A stretch of 64,000 nucleotides of DNA. It comes from VAZQ01 sp963712565. Its GTDB lineage: Bacteria > Pseudomonadota > Alphaproteobacteria > Rhizobiales > Xanthobacteraceae. Every line of letters starts with the position of its first letter. Positions within the stretch are counted from its first letter, which is position 1. Shown here one piece after another: positions 54,002 to 63,215 of this stretch. The stretch lies in contig CAVQIP010000075.1 in assembly GCA_963712565.1 (NCBI GenBank), forward strand, positions 11,023-75,022, read 5' to 3'. Both the position numbers and the translations under genes were made by a program. The notes below the pieces were generated by a model. It was given only the letters and a program-made list of their open reading frames with translations. It ran no database searches and was not told the origin of the DNA.

Positions 54002-55270
54002 ATGACGATGGAATGGATTGCCCCGGATGTCTCGGGCGGTGCGCGTGCTCGGCCGCTCGCGCACCGGATGCGCCGGCGCAGCGGCATGATGCCGCGCGCG
54101 CCGGGGTGCGCGCGCCAGCGCGGCCGATCGCCCTTGCTCGCCGGCGCCGCCGTCCTCGTCCTGCTGACCGGCTGCGGCCAGGAAAACCGCTTCATCGCGC
54201 CGCCGCCGCCGAAGGTGACGGTGCAATTGCCGGTGCAGCAGACGGTCACGCCCTATCTGGAAGCGACCGGCAACACCGCCGCGGTGAATACCGTCAAACT
54301 GGTGGCGCGCGTGCAAGGATACGTCCAGGAGATCAAGTACCAGGACGGCGCGGCGGTGAAGAAAGGCACGCCGCTGTTCATCATCGAGCCGCAGCCCTAC
54401 AAGGTTCAGCTCGAGCAGGCGCAGGCGGCGGAGGAGGGCGCCAAGGCGACGCTGGTCAACGCCGAAGCCGAATTCACCCGTCAGCAGGAACTGCAGGCCA
54501 AGGACGTCTCGACCCAGGCGAACCTCGACAAGGCGCGCGCCAACCGCGATACCGCGCACGCCAACGTGTTGCAGGCCCAAGCCAATCGGCAGACCGCGGA
54601 GATCAATCTCGGCTACACCACCGTCGAAGCGCCGTTCGACGGCGTGGTGACCGCGCGCAAGGTGTCGGTCGGCGAGCTGGTCGGCGGCGACCAGCCGAGC
54701 CAGCTCGCGAGCATCGTGCAGCTCAATCCGATCTGGGTGTGGTTCAATCTCAGCGAGCGCGACGTGCAGCGCGTGCGCGCCCAGATGGCCGAGCGTGGCG
54801 TGACCGTCGCCGAGCTCATCGGCAAGATCCCGGTCGAGATCGGGCTGCAGACCGAGACCGGATATCCGCACAAAGGCCTGCTCGACTACGTCTCTCCCGA
54901 GGTCAATCAGTCGACCGGCACGCTGCAGGTGCGCGGCATTTTCGACAATCCGACGCCGGCGCTGCTGCCGGGTTATTTCGTTCGGGTGCGCGTCCCCCTG
55001 CGCCCGGAGCAGGCGCTGCTGGTGCCGGAGGTCGCGGTGGGCAGCGACCAGGGCGGGCGCTACGTGCTCACCGTCAATGCCGACAACGTCGTCGAGCAGC
55101 GCCGGGTGCAGCTCGGCCAGACCGTCGGCCAGATGCGCGTGGTCGAGAGCGGCTTGCAGCCGGACGAACGGGTCGTCGTGTCCGGCATCCTGGACGCGAT
55201 TCCGGGACAGAAGGTCGATCCGCAGCTGCAGGCGCCGGCGTCCGCGGCCGCGGAGACCGGATCGAAATAG
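54002..55270 (+). CDS. RND efflux periplasmic adaptor (membrane fusion protein)
   Basis: An AcrA/MexA-type lipoprotein: lipobox LLTGC, then PPPKVTVQLPVQQTV, the lipoyl-like motif (VARVQGYVQEIKYQDGAAVKKG), an alpha-helical hairpin (about 130-200) and TVEAPFDGVVTARKVSVGE. Several in-frame Met precede the lipobox (53960, 54002, 54008, 54068, 54086). A normal lipoprotein leader would start at 54068 or 54086, while GGGAGA favours 54002-54008, so the start is uncertain. It links the RND pump encoded 10 bases downstream to an outer-membrane channel, which is not encoded here. Confidence 0.88.
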   Translation: MTMEWIAPDVSGGARARPLAHRMRRRSGMMPRAPGCARQRGRSPLLAGAAVLVLLTGCGQENRFIAPPPPKVTVQLPVQQTVTPYLEATGNTAAVNTVKLVARVQGYVQEIKYQDGAAVKKGTPLFIIEPQPYKVQLEQAQAAEEGAKATLVNAEAEFTRQQELQAKDVSTQANLDKARANRDTAHANVLQAQANRQTAEINLGYTTVEAPFDGVVTARKVSVGELVGGDQPSQLASIVQLNPIWVWFNLSERDVQRVRAQMAERGVTVAELIGKIPVEIGLQTETGYPHKGLLDYVSPEVNQSTGTLQVRGIFDNPTPALLPGYFVRVRVPLRPEQALLVPEVAVGSDQGGRYVLTVNADNVVEQRRVQLGQTVGQMRVVESGLQPDERVVVSGILDAIPGQKVDPQLQAPASAAAETGSK

Positions 55271-55280
55271 CGCGCGCCCC

Positions 55281-58200
55281 ATGATCTCGAAATTCTTCAT
55301 CGAGCATCCTGTTCTGGCGAACGTGCTCGCCATCCTCATGATCGTGATCGGCGGCGTGGCGTTGTTCGCGCTGCCGGTGGCGCAATATCCCAACGTCGTG
55401 CCGCCCACCATCTCGGTCACCACCCGCTACCCCGGCGCGAGCGCGCGCGCGGTGGTCGATACCGTGGGCCTGCCGATCGAGCAGCAGGTCAACGGCGTCG
55501 ACGGCATGATCTACATGCAGTCCTTCAGCGCCTCCGACGGCAGCTACGCGCTCATCGTCACGTTCAAGATCGGAATGGACATCAACTTCGCCCAGGTGCT
55601 GGTGCAGAACCGCGTATCCAGCGCGCTCGCGCAGTTGCCGCAGCCGGTGCAGGCGCAAGGCGTGACGGTGCAGCAGAAGTCCACCGCGATTCTGGAGTTC
55701 GTCACCCTGACCTCGCCGGACGCCCGCTACGACAGTCTGTTCCTCGCCAATTACGCGACCATCAATCTGCAGCCGGAGCTCGCCCGCCTGCCCGGCGTCG
55801 GTCAGGTCAACATCTTCGGGGCTGGGCAGTATTCCATGCGGGTCTGGCTCGACCCCGACCGGATGCAGGCGCGCTCGCTCACCACCCAGGACGTCGTCGA
55901 CGCGCTCAAGGGCCAGAACCAGCAGGTCACCGCCGGCCAGCTCGGCATGCCGCCGGCGCCCAACACCCAGGCGTTCCAGTACACGCTCGACATCGCCGGC
56001 CGCTTCGACGACGTCAGCCAGTTCGAGAACATCGTCGTCAAGACCGAGCAGAACGGGCAGATGACGCATCTGCGCGACGTCGGCCGCGTCGAGCTCGGCG
56101 CCCAGACCTACAGCCAGATCTTCCGGCTCAACGGCAAGCCGGCGGCGGGCATCGCCGTTTTTCAGACGCTCGAGGCCAACGCGCTGACCGTCGCCGGCGA
56201 GGTGGCGGCCAAGATGGCGCAGCTCGCGAAGAGCTTTCCGCAAGGGCTGACCTACACCATCCCGTTCGACACCACGACGTTCGTGCGCGCCTCGATCAAC
56301 GAGGTATGGAAGACGTTGTTCGAGGCGGCGATCCTGGTGCTGATCGTCATCGTGGTGTTCCTGCAGGACTGGCGCGCCATGCTGGTGCCCATGACCACGG
56401 TGCCGGTCACCATCATCGGCGCTTTCGCCGCCATGGCCGCGCTCGGCTTCACCGTCAACCTGTCGACGCTGTTCGCCATCGTGCTGGCGATCGGCATCGT
56501 GGTGGATGACGCCATCGTGGTGGTCGAAGGCGCGGCCCACCAGATCGAGCGCGGCTTGCCGGCGAAGCAAGCCGCCATCCAGGCGATGAACGAGCTGTTC
56601 GGCCCGATCATCGGCATCACGCTCGTGCTGATGTCGGTGTTCCTGCCCGCGGCGTTCATCCCCGGGCTGACCGGCAAGATGTTCGCGCAGTTCGCGCTGG
56701 TGATCGCCGCCACCGCCTTGCTCAGCGCCATCAACGCCGCGACCTTGAAGCCGACCCAGTGCGCGCTATGGCTGCGGCCGCCGGTGCCGCCGGAGCGGCG
56801 CAACCTGTTCTTTCGCGCCTTCAATGCGGTCTACGGGCGGCTCGAAAACGTCTACGGCCGGCTGATCGGCGGCATGGTCGCACGCAGCGGGCTGATGTGC
56901 GCGATCGCGCTGATCGTGATCGGCGGCGCCGGCTACGGCCTCTCCCGCATTCCGACCGGCTTTCTGCCGACCGAGGACCAGGGCTACGTGCTGGTGATGG
57001 CCCAGTTGCCGGACGGCGCCTCGCTCGAGCGCACCCGGCAGGTGCTCGATCAGGTCAGCGACATCGCCGGCAAGAACCCCGCGGTCGAAAACGTGATCGC
57101 GATTTCCGGCGTTTCCGCGCTCGACAACAACTCGACCTTGGCGAACGCCGGCGTCGCCTATGTCGTGCTCAAGGATTGGAGCCGGCGCGGCAAGGGCGAG
57201 GACCTGCTTTCCCTGTTCCAGCAATTCAACCGCGACTTCGCGGCGATCCGGGACGCGCGCATCGTGGTGTTCCCGCCGCCGCCGATCCAGGGCATCGGCA
57301 ACGCCGCCGGCTTTGCCATGCAGGTGGAGCTGCGCGACGGCAGCTTCGACCTGACCAAGCTGCAGACCATCACCAATGCGATCGTGAAGGACGCCCAGAC
57401 CCAAAGCGGATTGCAGCGGGTGACCAGCTCGTTTCGCTCCAGCGTGCCGCAGATGAAGGTGGATGTCGACCGCGCCAAGGCGGAGACGCTGCAGGTGTCG
57501 ATCGACGACGTGTTCGCGACGCTCGCGGCCTATCTGGGATCGAGCTATGTCGACCAGTTCAACAAGTTCGGCCGCGTCTTCCAGGTCTATGTGCAGGCGG
57601 ATTCGCAGTTTCGCCTGCGGCCCGAGGATATCGAGCTGCTTCCGGTCCGCAACAAGCAGGGCGCCATGATCCCGCTCGGGACCATGGTTCACATCACCCC
57701 GTCGGTCGGGCCGTCGCTGCTCAGCCTCTACAATCTCTACCCGTCTTCGACCATCATCGGCCTGCCGGCCAGCGGATTCAGCTCCGGCGAGGCGATGGCG
57801 CTGATGGAGCAGATCGCCGCCAAGGTATTGCCGCCCGGCGCCGGCTACGAATGGACCGCCATGTCGTACCAGGAGAAGCTGGTCGGCCATCAGATCTACT
57901 ACATCTTCGCGCTCGCGATGCTGCTGGTCTATCTCGTGCTGGCGGGGCAATACGAGAGCTGGTGGATGCCGGTGGCGGTGCTGCTGGCGGTGCCGCTCTC
58001 TCTGTTGGGGCCGGTAGCGGCGCTCAAGGGGCTGGGCATCGACAACAACCTCTATACTCAGATCGGCCTCGTGCTGCTGATCGCGCTGTCGGCCAAGAAC
58101 GGGATCCTGATCGTGGAGGTGGCGCGCGAGCGGCGCGTGTTCGACGGCAAGCCGATCCTCGAGGCGGCCCTCGAGGCGGCGCGCGCGCGCTTCCGGCCCA

Positions 58201-58430
58201 TCCTGATGACCTCGTTCGCCTTCATTCTCGGCGTGGTGCCGCTGGTGCTGGCGACCGGCGCCGGCGCCAGCGCGCGCAAGTCGATCGGCATCGCGGTATT
58301 CAGCGGCATGCTCGCCTCGACCTGTCTCGCCGTGCTGTTCGTGCCGTCGTTTTTTGTCGTGGTTCGGCGGTTCGAGGAATGGCGCGCGGCGCGCAAAGGC
58401 AAGCCCGCGGACGCCGCGCCGGCCCGCTAG
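55281..58430 (+). CDS. RND efflux pump, HAE1 (AcrB) family
   Basis: A 1049-residue inner-membrane transporter starting MISKFFIEHPVLANVLAILM. Proton-relay residues are present: the Asp pair in GIVVDDAIVVVEG (helix 4) and the Lys in SAKNGILIVEVA (helix 10). Two large periplasmic loops and twelve helices fit AcrB, MexB and BpeF types that export drugs and lipophiles. Operon with the adaptor 10 bases upstream. No TetR-type repressor gene is adjacent. The frame is intact. Confidence 0.93.
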   Translation: MISKFFIEHPVLANVLAILMIVIGGVALFALPVAQYPNVVPPTISVTTRYPGASARAVVDTVGLPIEQQVNGVDGMIYMQSFSASDGSYALIVTFKIGMDINFAQVLVQNRVSSALAQLPQPVQAQGVTVQQKSTAILEFVTLTSPDARYDSLFLANYATINLQPELARLPGVGQVNIFGAGQYSMRVWLDPDRMQARSLTTQDVVDALKGQNQQVTAGQLGMPPAPNTQAFQYTLDIAGRFDDVSQFENIVVKTEQNGQMTHLRDVGRVELGAQTYSQIFRLNGKPAAGIAVFQTLEANALTVAGEVAAKMAQLAKSFPQGLTYTIPFDTTTFVRASINEVWKTLFEAAILVLIVIVVFLQDWRAMLVPMTTVPVTIIGAFAAMAALGFTVNLSTLFAIVLAIGIVVDDAIVVVEGAAHQIERGLPAKQAAIQAMNELFGPIIGITLVLMSVFLPAAFIPGLTGKMFAQFALVIAATALLSAINAATLKPTQCALWLRPPVPPERRNLFFRAFNAVYGRLENVYGRLIGGMVARSGLMCAIALIVIGGAGYGLSRIPTGFLPTEDQGYVLVMAQLPDGASLERTRQVLDQVSDIAGKNPAVENVIAISGVSALDNNSTLANAGVAYVVLKDWSRRGKGEDLLSLFQQFNRDFAAIRDARIVVFPPPPIQGIGNAAGFAMQVELRDGSFDLTKLQTITNAIVKDAQTQSGLQRVTSSFRSSVPQMKVDVDRAKAETLQVSIDDVFATLAAYLGSSYVDQFNKFGRVFQVYVQADSQFRLRPEDIELLPVRNKQGAMIPLGTMVHITPSVGPSLLSLYNLYPSSTIIGLPASGFSSGEAMALMEQIAAKVLPPGAGYEWTAMSYQEKLVGHQIYYIFALAMLLVYLVLAGQYESWWMPVAVLLAVPLSLLGPVAALKGLGIDNNLYTQIGLVLLIALSAKNGILIVEVARERRVFDGKPILEAALEAARARFRPILMTSFAFILGVVPLVLATGAGASARKSIGIAVFSGMLASTCLAVLFVPSFFVVVRRFEEWRAARKGKPADAAPAR

Positions 58431-58588
58431 GGGACGGCGCGCGGGCGGGGGGACTCGCGCGCGGCCACTGAACCGTTTACGGCTGATGCCGGGGGCGTGG
58501 ATCCGATCGCATGCTGCAGATGGTGCTGCAGGCCAAACCGGGCCGGCCCCTGTTGCCGGGCAAGGTCCGCTGACAAGAGGTGTTCCGG

Positions 58589-58834
58589 ATGTCTGAGCTG
58601 TCACGCGATGAGGTTGTCGAAATTCTCGGCCCCGTGCCCGATGCGATCGTGGCGAAGATCATTGCGACCGGGATCGACAAGGCTGGATTGGCGGTGGCCC
58701 ATGATCGCGTGGTCAGGGACCGCAAAACCCATGATCCCGGCCCGGCGCTCGCGCCCGGGGCTTTTGCGCAGGTGGTCGATATCCTGGAGCGATCACGCGG
58801 GCTCTTGGGCGAGGGCGGCTCGACGCTCGAATGA
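58589..58834 (+). CDS. conserved small protein, 81 aa
   Basis: An 81-residue acidic, helical protein: SELSRDEVVEILGPVPDAIVAKIIATG, then a region ending EGGSTLE. AAGAGG lies 8 bases before ATG 58589. The opening resembles small uncharacterised proteins of Bradyrhizobium-like genomes. There are no membrane segments or Cys. Function unknown. Confidence 0.55.
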   Translation: MSELSRDEVVEILGPVPDAIVAKIIATGIDKAGLAVAHDRVVRDRKTHDPGPALAPGAFAQVVDILERSRGLLGEGGSTLE

Positions 58835-58960
58835 GTGCCGGCGGCCCTGGCTGTGACCCGTCTGCCCAGGCCTGACCCCGGGTCTCGATGGAAAGCTCCG
58901 GAGCAAATGAAATCCCGCCGCGGATTTCTCCAGGCGGACGCGTCCGTCGAACGCCGGCTG

Positions 58961-59131
58961 TCAGATGATCGTGAAGGCCACCGCGGCCGCGGCCACGACC
59001 AGGACGGCGATGGCGGCGGTGAACACCGTGATGCAGGTGGCGAGGCGGGCGATCAGCCATTCCCGGCGCGCCCGGAAGGCTGCCTGTCGGGCCGGCACGA
59101 TCGGCATCGCTGGTCGTGAATTGATCGGCAT
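58961..59131 (-). CDS. 56-residue membrane protein
   Basis: A short frame of 56 residues: polar start (MPINSRPAMPIVPARQAAF), a basic patch RARREW and one long hydrophobic helix (LATCITVFTAAIAVLVVAAA) to the end. GAGGAG lies about 9 bases upstream of the ATG. The organisation (cytoplasmic basic N-terminus, C-terminal anchor) suggests a real small membrane protein. Function unknown. Confidence 0.5.
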   Translation of the reverse strand: MPINSRPAMPIVPARQAAFRARREWLIARLATCITVFTAAIAVLVVAAAAVAFTII

Positions 59132-59204
59132 CGGATGGCTCTCCTCGACGCAAACGCCCAGGAAACGCCCGCTGATAATCCGATCGGGGCCGTCAGCTCG
59201 CCGG

Positions 59205-59294
59205 CTACTCCGCGGCGCTGGCCAGGAAAGCGGCCATGAGCATGATGAAGGCGGCCGCCAGCCAGAGGAGCTCGGTGGGAATGACGGAGATCAT
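59205..59294 (-). CDS. 29-residue hydrophobic peptide
   Basis: A frame of 29 codons, MISVIPTELLWLAAAFIMLM then AAFLASAAE, could encode a single membrane helix. There is no clear Shine-Dalgarno sequence. It lies 73 bases upstream of the 56-residue membrane protein on the same strand, so the two could share a transcript. The evidence is hydrophobicity and context only. Confidence 0.3.
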   Translation of the reverse strand: MISVIPTELLWLAAAFIMLMAAFLASAAE

Positions 59295-59669
59295 GGGGTC
59301 ACGCACGGGCCGGTTCACGGGGTGAAAGCTTCGCCTATTAGTGTCGCCAGCGCCCGCGGCGGTTCATCGCCTGGACCGTGCCGGAATAAAAAATTACCGC
59401 GATTGCTCCCGGGAGGGCGTCCGACGAATGCCGGTGGACGGCGGCGCGCTGCGATCAAGTCGTTGCCGTTGCGAGGCTATGGCGCTCCCGGCGGCGGTCC
59501 CGGCCGTGCTGCCGGATAGCCAGCCGCCGCGCCTGCGGGCAGACCCGGCATCTCCGCCGCGAGGCGCCGGGCGATAGCGCTCGTGCGCCGGCCAGCCCCT
59601 ATGCGCCGCCATTAGGCCGCGGTGGACCGATCAAACCCCCGGGATCGGAACGGCCGCGTCGGCGCTGGG
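59295..59669. other. intergenic region, 375 bp, no gene recognised
   Basis: This gap lies between the 29-residue frame and the cupin gene. Open frames here are Arg/Pro-rich and lack ribosome-binding sites. No palindrome with a T-run was seen. Confidence 0.3.
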
Positions 59670-60101
59670 CTAGCCGCTGCGGTTGGGAGTGCCGAGGACG
59701 TGGACGTCGGGCGGCAGCATCACGTTGTCGAACTGCTGCGTGAACATGGCCGCGGCGAAGAACGCGACCGCCCGCAATGTCTCCTTGCCGGTGTTGACGA
59801 GGTCGTGCCGCACCGGCGTCGGGATGACGAAAACGCTGCCCGGCCCGACCGCGTGCTTGCTGCCGTCTTCCATGCGCAGCTCGCCGGTGCCGGCCAGGAT
59901 GTACTGTGTCTCCTCGGTGGCGTCGGTGTGCCAGCCGAGCCGCCCGCCGGGCTCGATCTCGTAGACGATGGTCGAGGACGCAGTCGTTCCGTGTCCGCCA
60001 TAGGCGGCGAACGCGCCGGCCCACCGCACCGTCGGGTCGTCCACTCCTCCAACTTTCGCGCGCGGAAGATCCTTCGTCTGAACGACGAACACTGAGCTCA
60101 C
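59670..60101 (-). CDS. cupin-domain protein
   Basis: A 143-residue single-domain cupin starting at GTG 60101 with GGGAGA upstream. Cupin motif 1 is GWHTDATEETQYILAGTGEL and motif 2 is GSVFVIPTPVRHDLVNTG, giving three His and one Glu for a metal. No signal peptide. The domain alone does not predict the reaction. It lies about 90 bases downstream of the alkylation-repair genes on the same strand but need not be part of that operon. Confidence 0.8.
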   Translation of the reverse strand: MSSVFVVQTKDLPRAKVGGVDDPTVRWAGAFAAYGGHGTTASSTIVYEIEPGGRLGWHTDATEETQYILAGTGELRMEDGSKHAVGPGSVFVIPTPVRHDLVNTGKETLRAVAFFAAAMFTQQFDNVMLPPDVHVLGTPNRSG

Positions 60102-60192
60102 GGCCGTCTCCCAATGCTAGGCGCCCCGCTGTCGGGACGCTCCCAGTCGCGGCGGCCGCCGTCACGCGCGGCCTTCCCGCAACCGCGAAACG

Positions 60193-60781
60193 TTATAGTC
60201 GCTCTCTCGGAGACGCAACGTGGTTGCGCGGTTTCGTTGCCGCGTGCCGGCGATCACCGGGGCTGACGGCATGACGGGCCTCGTGCTCCAGCAGCCAGCG
60301 CTTGCGCTCGATGCCGCCGCCGTAGCCGGTGAGCGCCCCGTTCGCGCCGACCAGGCGATGGCAGGGAATTACGATGCAAAGCGGATTGGCGCCGTTCGCA
60401 TGGCCCACGGCCCGCGCCGCCTGAGGCCGGCCGAGCGCGACGTGCAAGCTGGGAATAGGTGGCGGTCCGGCCGGGCGCGATCGTCCGGAGCGGCGGACCA
60501 GACCTCTGCTGGAAGGCGCTGCCCCTGTGCTGACGGCAATTCGATCGATCGCCGTGAGCTCTCCGGCGAAATAGCGCGTCGAGCGCGGCTTTGGTTTCCG
60601 CGCAAACGGGATCTCGCAGGAGCTCGTAACCGGCCGGCGCAAACTCTCGATCGAGCAGGCCGCGCATGCGGCTCTCGCAATCGGCGAAATCCGCCGCGCA
60701 CAGGACGCCTTCGCGATCGGCAACCAGCGTGAAGGCGCCGAGCGGCGTCTCCACCGTCTCCCTGGCGAGGGCGATCGGCAC
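60193..60781 (-). pseudogene. methylated-DNA-protein-cysteine methyltransferase, broken by several indels
   Basis: Pieces of an Ogt-type enzyme are spread over three frames. One has ETVETPLGAFTLVADREGVL and KAALDALF. A second has YFAGELTAIDRIAVSTG and later GRPQAARAVGHANGANPL with the acceptor motif IPCHRLVG and ERKRWLLEHE. A third fragment carries the QRVW-equivalent region, and TIAPGRTATYSQLA returns to the first frame. At least five small indels between about 60440 and 60590 are needed to rebuild it. A GTG at 60781 would be the start, 5 bases after the upstream oxygenase stop. It was probably the third gene of the ada operon. Confidence 0.75.
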
Positions 60782-60785
60782 CGCT

Positions 60786-61532
60786 TCACTTCGCGTCGTG
60801 GAAGATGATGCCGAGCGTGTGCCGCTCCCCGGAGCGCACGCGGCTGACGCCATGACGCAGGTTGACGCGATAGCTGCCCCTGCTGCCCTGGACCGGCCGG
60901 TTGTGCACGGCGAACGCGACCGCATCGCCCTGGCGCAGGGGCACGACCTCGGCCCGGCTCTGCATGCGGGGACGCTGTTCGGTCAGCACGAACTCGCCGC
61001 CGGTGAAGTCTCGCTCCGGCTCGGACAGCAGGATCGCGACCTGCAGCGGGAAGGCGAGATCGCCGTAGAGATCCTGATGCAGGCAGTTGAAGTCGCCCGG
61101 CACGTATTGCAGCAGCAGCGGCGTCGGGCGGAGCTGGCCGGCGGCATGGCAGCGCGCGAGGAAGTCGGCGTGCCGCACCGGATAGCGCGCGGCATCGCCC
61201 ATGCGCGCGTTCCACTCGTTGGCGATCGGCACGAGGCGCGGATAGAGCGCGGTGCGCAGACCATCGAGCAGCTCGGGCAGCGGATACTTGAAATAGCGGT
61301 ACTCGCCCTTGCCGAAGCCGTGCCGCGCCATGTGGATATGGCTGCGAAAATGCTGCTCCTGCGGATAGAGCGCGGCGATCTCCCGGCATTCCTTCGGCGT
61401 CAGCAGCTTCTCGAGCACCGCGCAGCCATAGCTGCCGAGCTCGCTCGCGAGCGCATTCCAGTCGTAGGCGCCGACGCGTTCCTCGGGCGATCGAATGGGC
61501 GCGGCGGCGACGATCTTGGCCCGGGCGGTCAT
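60786..61532 (-). CDS. 2OG-Fe(II) oxygenase of the DNA-damage (PF09859) type
   Basis: A 248-residue enzyme. The iron ligands are His152 and Asp154 (CLHQDLYG) and His227 (LRHGVS), with Arg237 ten residues later to hold 2-oxoglutarate. The sequence matches the family annotated as an oxygenase for oxidative repair of damaged DNA and often placed beside ada. Its ATG overlaps the ada stop (ATGA), so it is translated with Ada. It probably removes alkyl groups by hydroxylation, though its fold class is closer to prolyl hydroxylases than to AlkB, and activity is inferred from context. Confidence 0.82.
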   Translation of the reverse strand: MTARAKIVAAAPIRSPEERVGAYDWNALASELGSYGCAVLEKLLTPKECREIAALYPQEQHFRSHIHMARHGFGKGEYRYFKYPLPELLDGLRTALYPRLVPIANEWNARMGDAARYPVRHADFLARCHAAGQLRPTPLLLQYVPGDFNCLHQDLYGDLAFPLQVAILLSEPERDFTGGEFVLTEQRPRMQSRAEVVPLRQGDAVAFAVHNRPVQGSRGSYRVNLRHGVSRVRSGERHTLGIIFHDAK

Positions 61533-62620
61533 GCTTGCGCCTCCTTCGCGAGCAAGCTGCGCTTGCGTTCGACGCCCCAGCGGTAGCCGGACAGCCCGCC
61601 GTCGCTCTTCACCACCCGGTGGCACGGGATCGCCACCGCGATCTTGTTGGCGGCGCAGGCCTGCGCCACGGCCCGCACCGAGCTTGGCGCGCCGATGCGG
61701 CGCGCGATCTCGGCATAGCTCGCGGTCGCGCCGGCCGGGATCCGCCGCAGCGCCTGCCAGACGCGCTGCTGGAACGCCGTGCCGCGCACGTCGAGCGGCA
61801 GGTCGAGGCCCAGACGCGGCGCCTCCACGAAGCCCACGACCTTGGCGAGCAGTTGCTCGAATTCGGCGTCTGCGCCGATCAGGTTGGCCTTCGGGAACCG
61901 ATTGCGGAGATCGCGCACCAGCTCTCGCGGATCGTCGCCGAGAAAAATGGCGCACACGCCCTTCTCGCTGCGGGCGACGAGGATCGGGCCGAGCGAACAT
62001 TCGCCGATGCCGAACCTGATGTCGGCATCCGCGCCGCCGGCTCGGAAGGCTGAAGGGGTCATGCCCAGAACGTCGTTCGCGGTCGCGTAGAAACGGCTGC
62101 TGGAATTGAAGCCGGCATTGTAGATGGCTTCGGTCACGCTGCGCTTGCCCCCGGCAAGTTCCTGACGAATCCGCTGGGCGCGGTGGGCCGCGCCATAGGC
62201 CTTCGGCGTCACGCCGGTGACGGATTTGAACAGGCGGTGGAAATAGAACGGGCTCATGCCCGCCGCCGCGGCGAGCGCGTCCAGTTTCGGCGCTTGTTCG
62301 GCCTGTTCGATCCGGCGGCATGCCGCGGCGATGACGGCGGCATGCTGCTCCGCGAGCGAAGCCTCGTTCGGCTTGCAGCGCCGGCAGGCGCGGAAGCCCG
62401 CCTGCTCGGCGTCCTCGCATCCGGAGTAGAAAGCGACGTTCGTGCGCTTGGGAAGGCGCGCCGGGCACGACGGGCGGCAATAGATGCCCGTGGTCTTCAC
62501 CGCATAGACGAATTTGCCGTCGAACCCGCGGTCGCGATTGGCGACGGCCGTCCAGCGCGGATCCCGCTCCGGGGCTGGTACCGCCCGGCTGCCGGCTTTC
62601 TTTGCAATGACAAGGCTCAT
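61529..62620 (-). CDS. ada: bifunctional transcriptional activator/DNA methyltransferase Ada
   Basis: A 363-residue full-length Ada. The N-terminal zinc domain has Cys48, 52, 79 and 82, exactly ten later than the E. coli Cys38, 42, 69 and 72, with Cys48 the phosphotriester acceptor. An AraC-type helix-turn-helix domain (about 95-190) and the methyltransferase domain follow, with IPCHRV (Cys333) as the O6-methylguanine acceptor. Methylated Ada activates its own operon, here with the oxygenase and an ogt-like gene. The upstream region 62621-62757 should contain an Ada-responsive promoter. Confidence 0.93.
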   Translation of the reverse strand: MSLVIAKKAGSRAVPAPERDPRWTAVANRDRGFDGKFVYAVKTTGIYCRPSCPARLPKRTNVAFYSGCEDAEQAGFRACRRCKPNEASLAEQHAAVIAAACRRIEQAEQAPKLDALAAAAGMSPFYFHRLFKSVTGVTPKAYGAAHRAQRIRQELAGGKRSVTEAIYNAGFNSSSRFYATANDVLGMTPSAFRAGGADADIRFGIGECSLGPILVARSEKGVCAIFLGDDPRELVRDLRNRFPKANLIGADAEFEQLLAKVVGFVEAPRLGLDLPLDVRGTAFQQRVWQALRRIPAGATASYAEIARRIGAPSSVRAVAQACAANKIAVAIPCHRVVKSDGGLSGYRWGVERKRSLLAKEAQA

Positions 62621-62757
62621 GTTGTTCGTCCTGTTAGGCTGATCTTGTCATCTCAGATAGCGGTCTCGTGGCTACGCCGCACTCCGGTCCTTGCTTTCGA
62701 ATTCTCGTCGGCAAATCCCCAATTCCGATGTTCCGCATCCGAATTCGGATCGGCGGG

Positions 62758-62920
62758 CTAGTGTCCCGATTCCGAAGTTCGCATCATTAAGCGGCACCCT
62801 CTTTGCGAACTTCGGAATCGAAGGACACTAGCAATTTATTGAATTAGTGTGGCTTTGGTTCAGAAGTCCGCATTTCGGACCCGCCGCAAGAATGATGCGG
62901 ACTTCTGAACCGCCACATTA
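62758..62920. repeat. double-hairpin repeat element, copy 2
   Basis: Near-identical to the element at 33269-33433 in the same order and orientation: hairpin 1 with GATTCCGAAGTTCGC arms, the spacer AGCAATTTATTGA, then hairpin 2 with GGTTCAGAAGTCCGCAT arms. A few substitutions and one-base indels distinguish the copies, and the right end reads CACATTA in place of CACACTA. It sits between the ada promoter region and the end of a secreted-protein gene. Confidence 0.85.
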
Positions 62921-62930
62921 CCGTCGAAGG

Positions 62931-63215
62931 TCATCCGGTCGGAACCTTCGGGCAGGTGTCGGGCCGCGGCTTGGGTCCGCGCTTGTCGGGGGGAACCTTG
63001 CAGTTGTCGAGCCGCTGCTCGTCCTTCCACTTCTCGCCGAGACGTTCCTTTCCGGTGAGCACCGCGGGCGAGTTCGGCGGCGCGCTCGTCCCCGCGCGCG
63101 TGCCGGCCGCGCGCTCGTTCGCGATCGGCGGCCGCTCCTGCGCGAATGGCGCTGACGATGCGGCGATGGCGATCGGGAGGATCACAGCGAGCGCGGGTGC
63201 AAGCGTGCGACGCAT
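62931..63215 (-). CDS. small secreted protein of unknown function
   Basis: A 94-residue protein with a signal peptide (MRRTLAPALAVILPIAIAAS, cleavage near FAQ) and a polar mature part ending KPRPDTCPKVPTG with the segment GKERLGEKWKDEQRLDNCKV. Two Cys may pair. GGAGGA lies upstream of ATG 63215, which is preferred to an earlier in-frame Met. Its stop lies about 10 bases from the double-hairpin element. No function known. Confidence 0.6.
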   Translation of the reverse strand: MRRTLAPALAVILPIAIAASSAPFAQERPPIANERAAGTRAGTSAPPNSPAVLTGKERLGEKWKDEQRLDNCKVPPDKRGPKPRPDTCPKVPTG

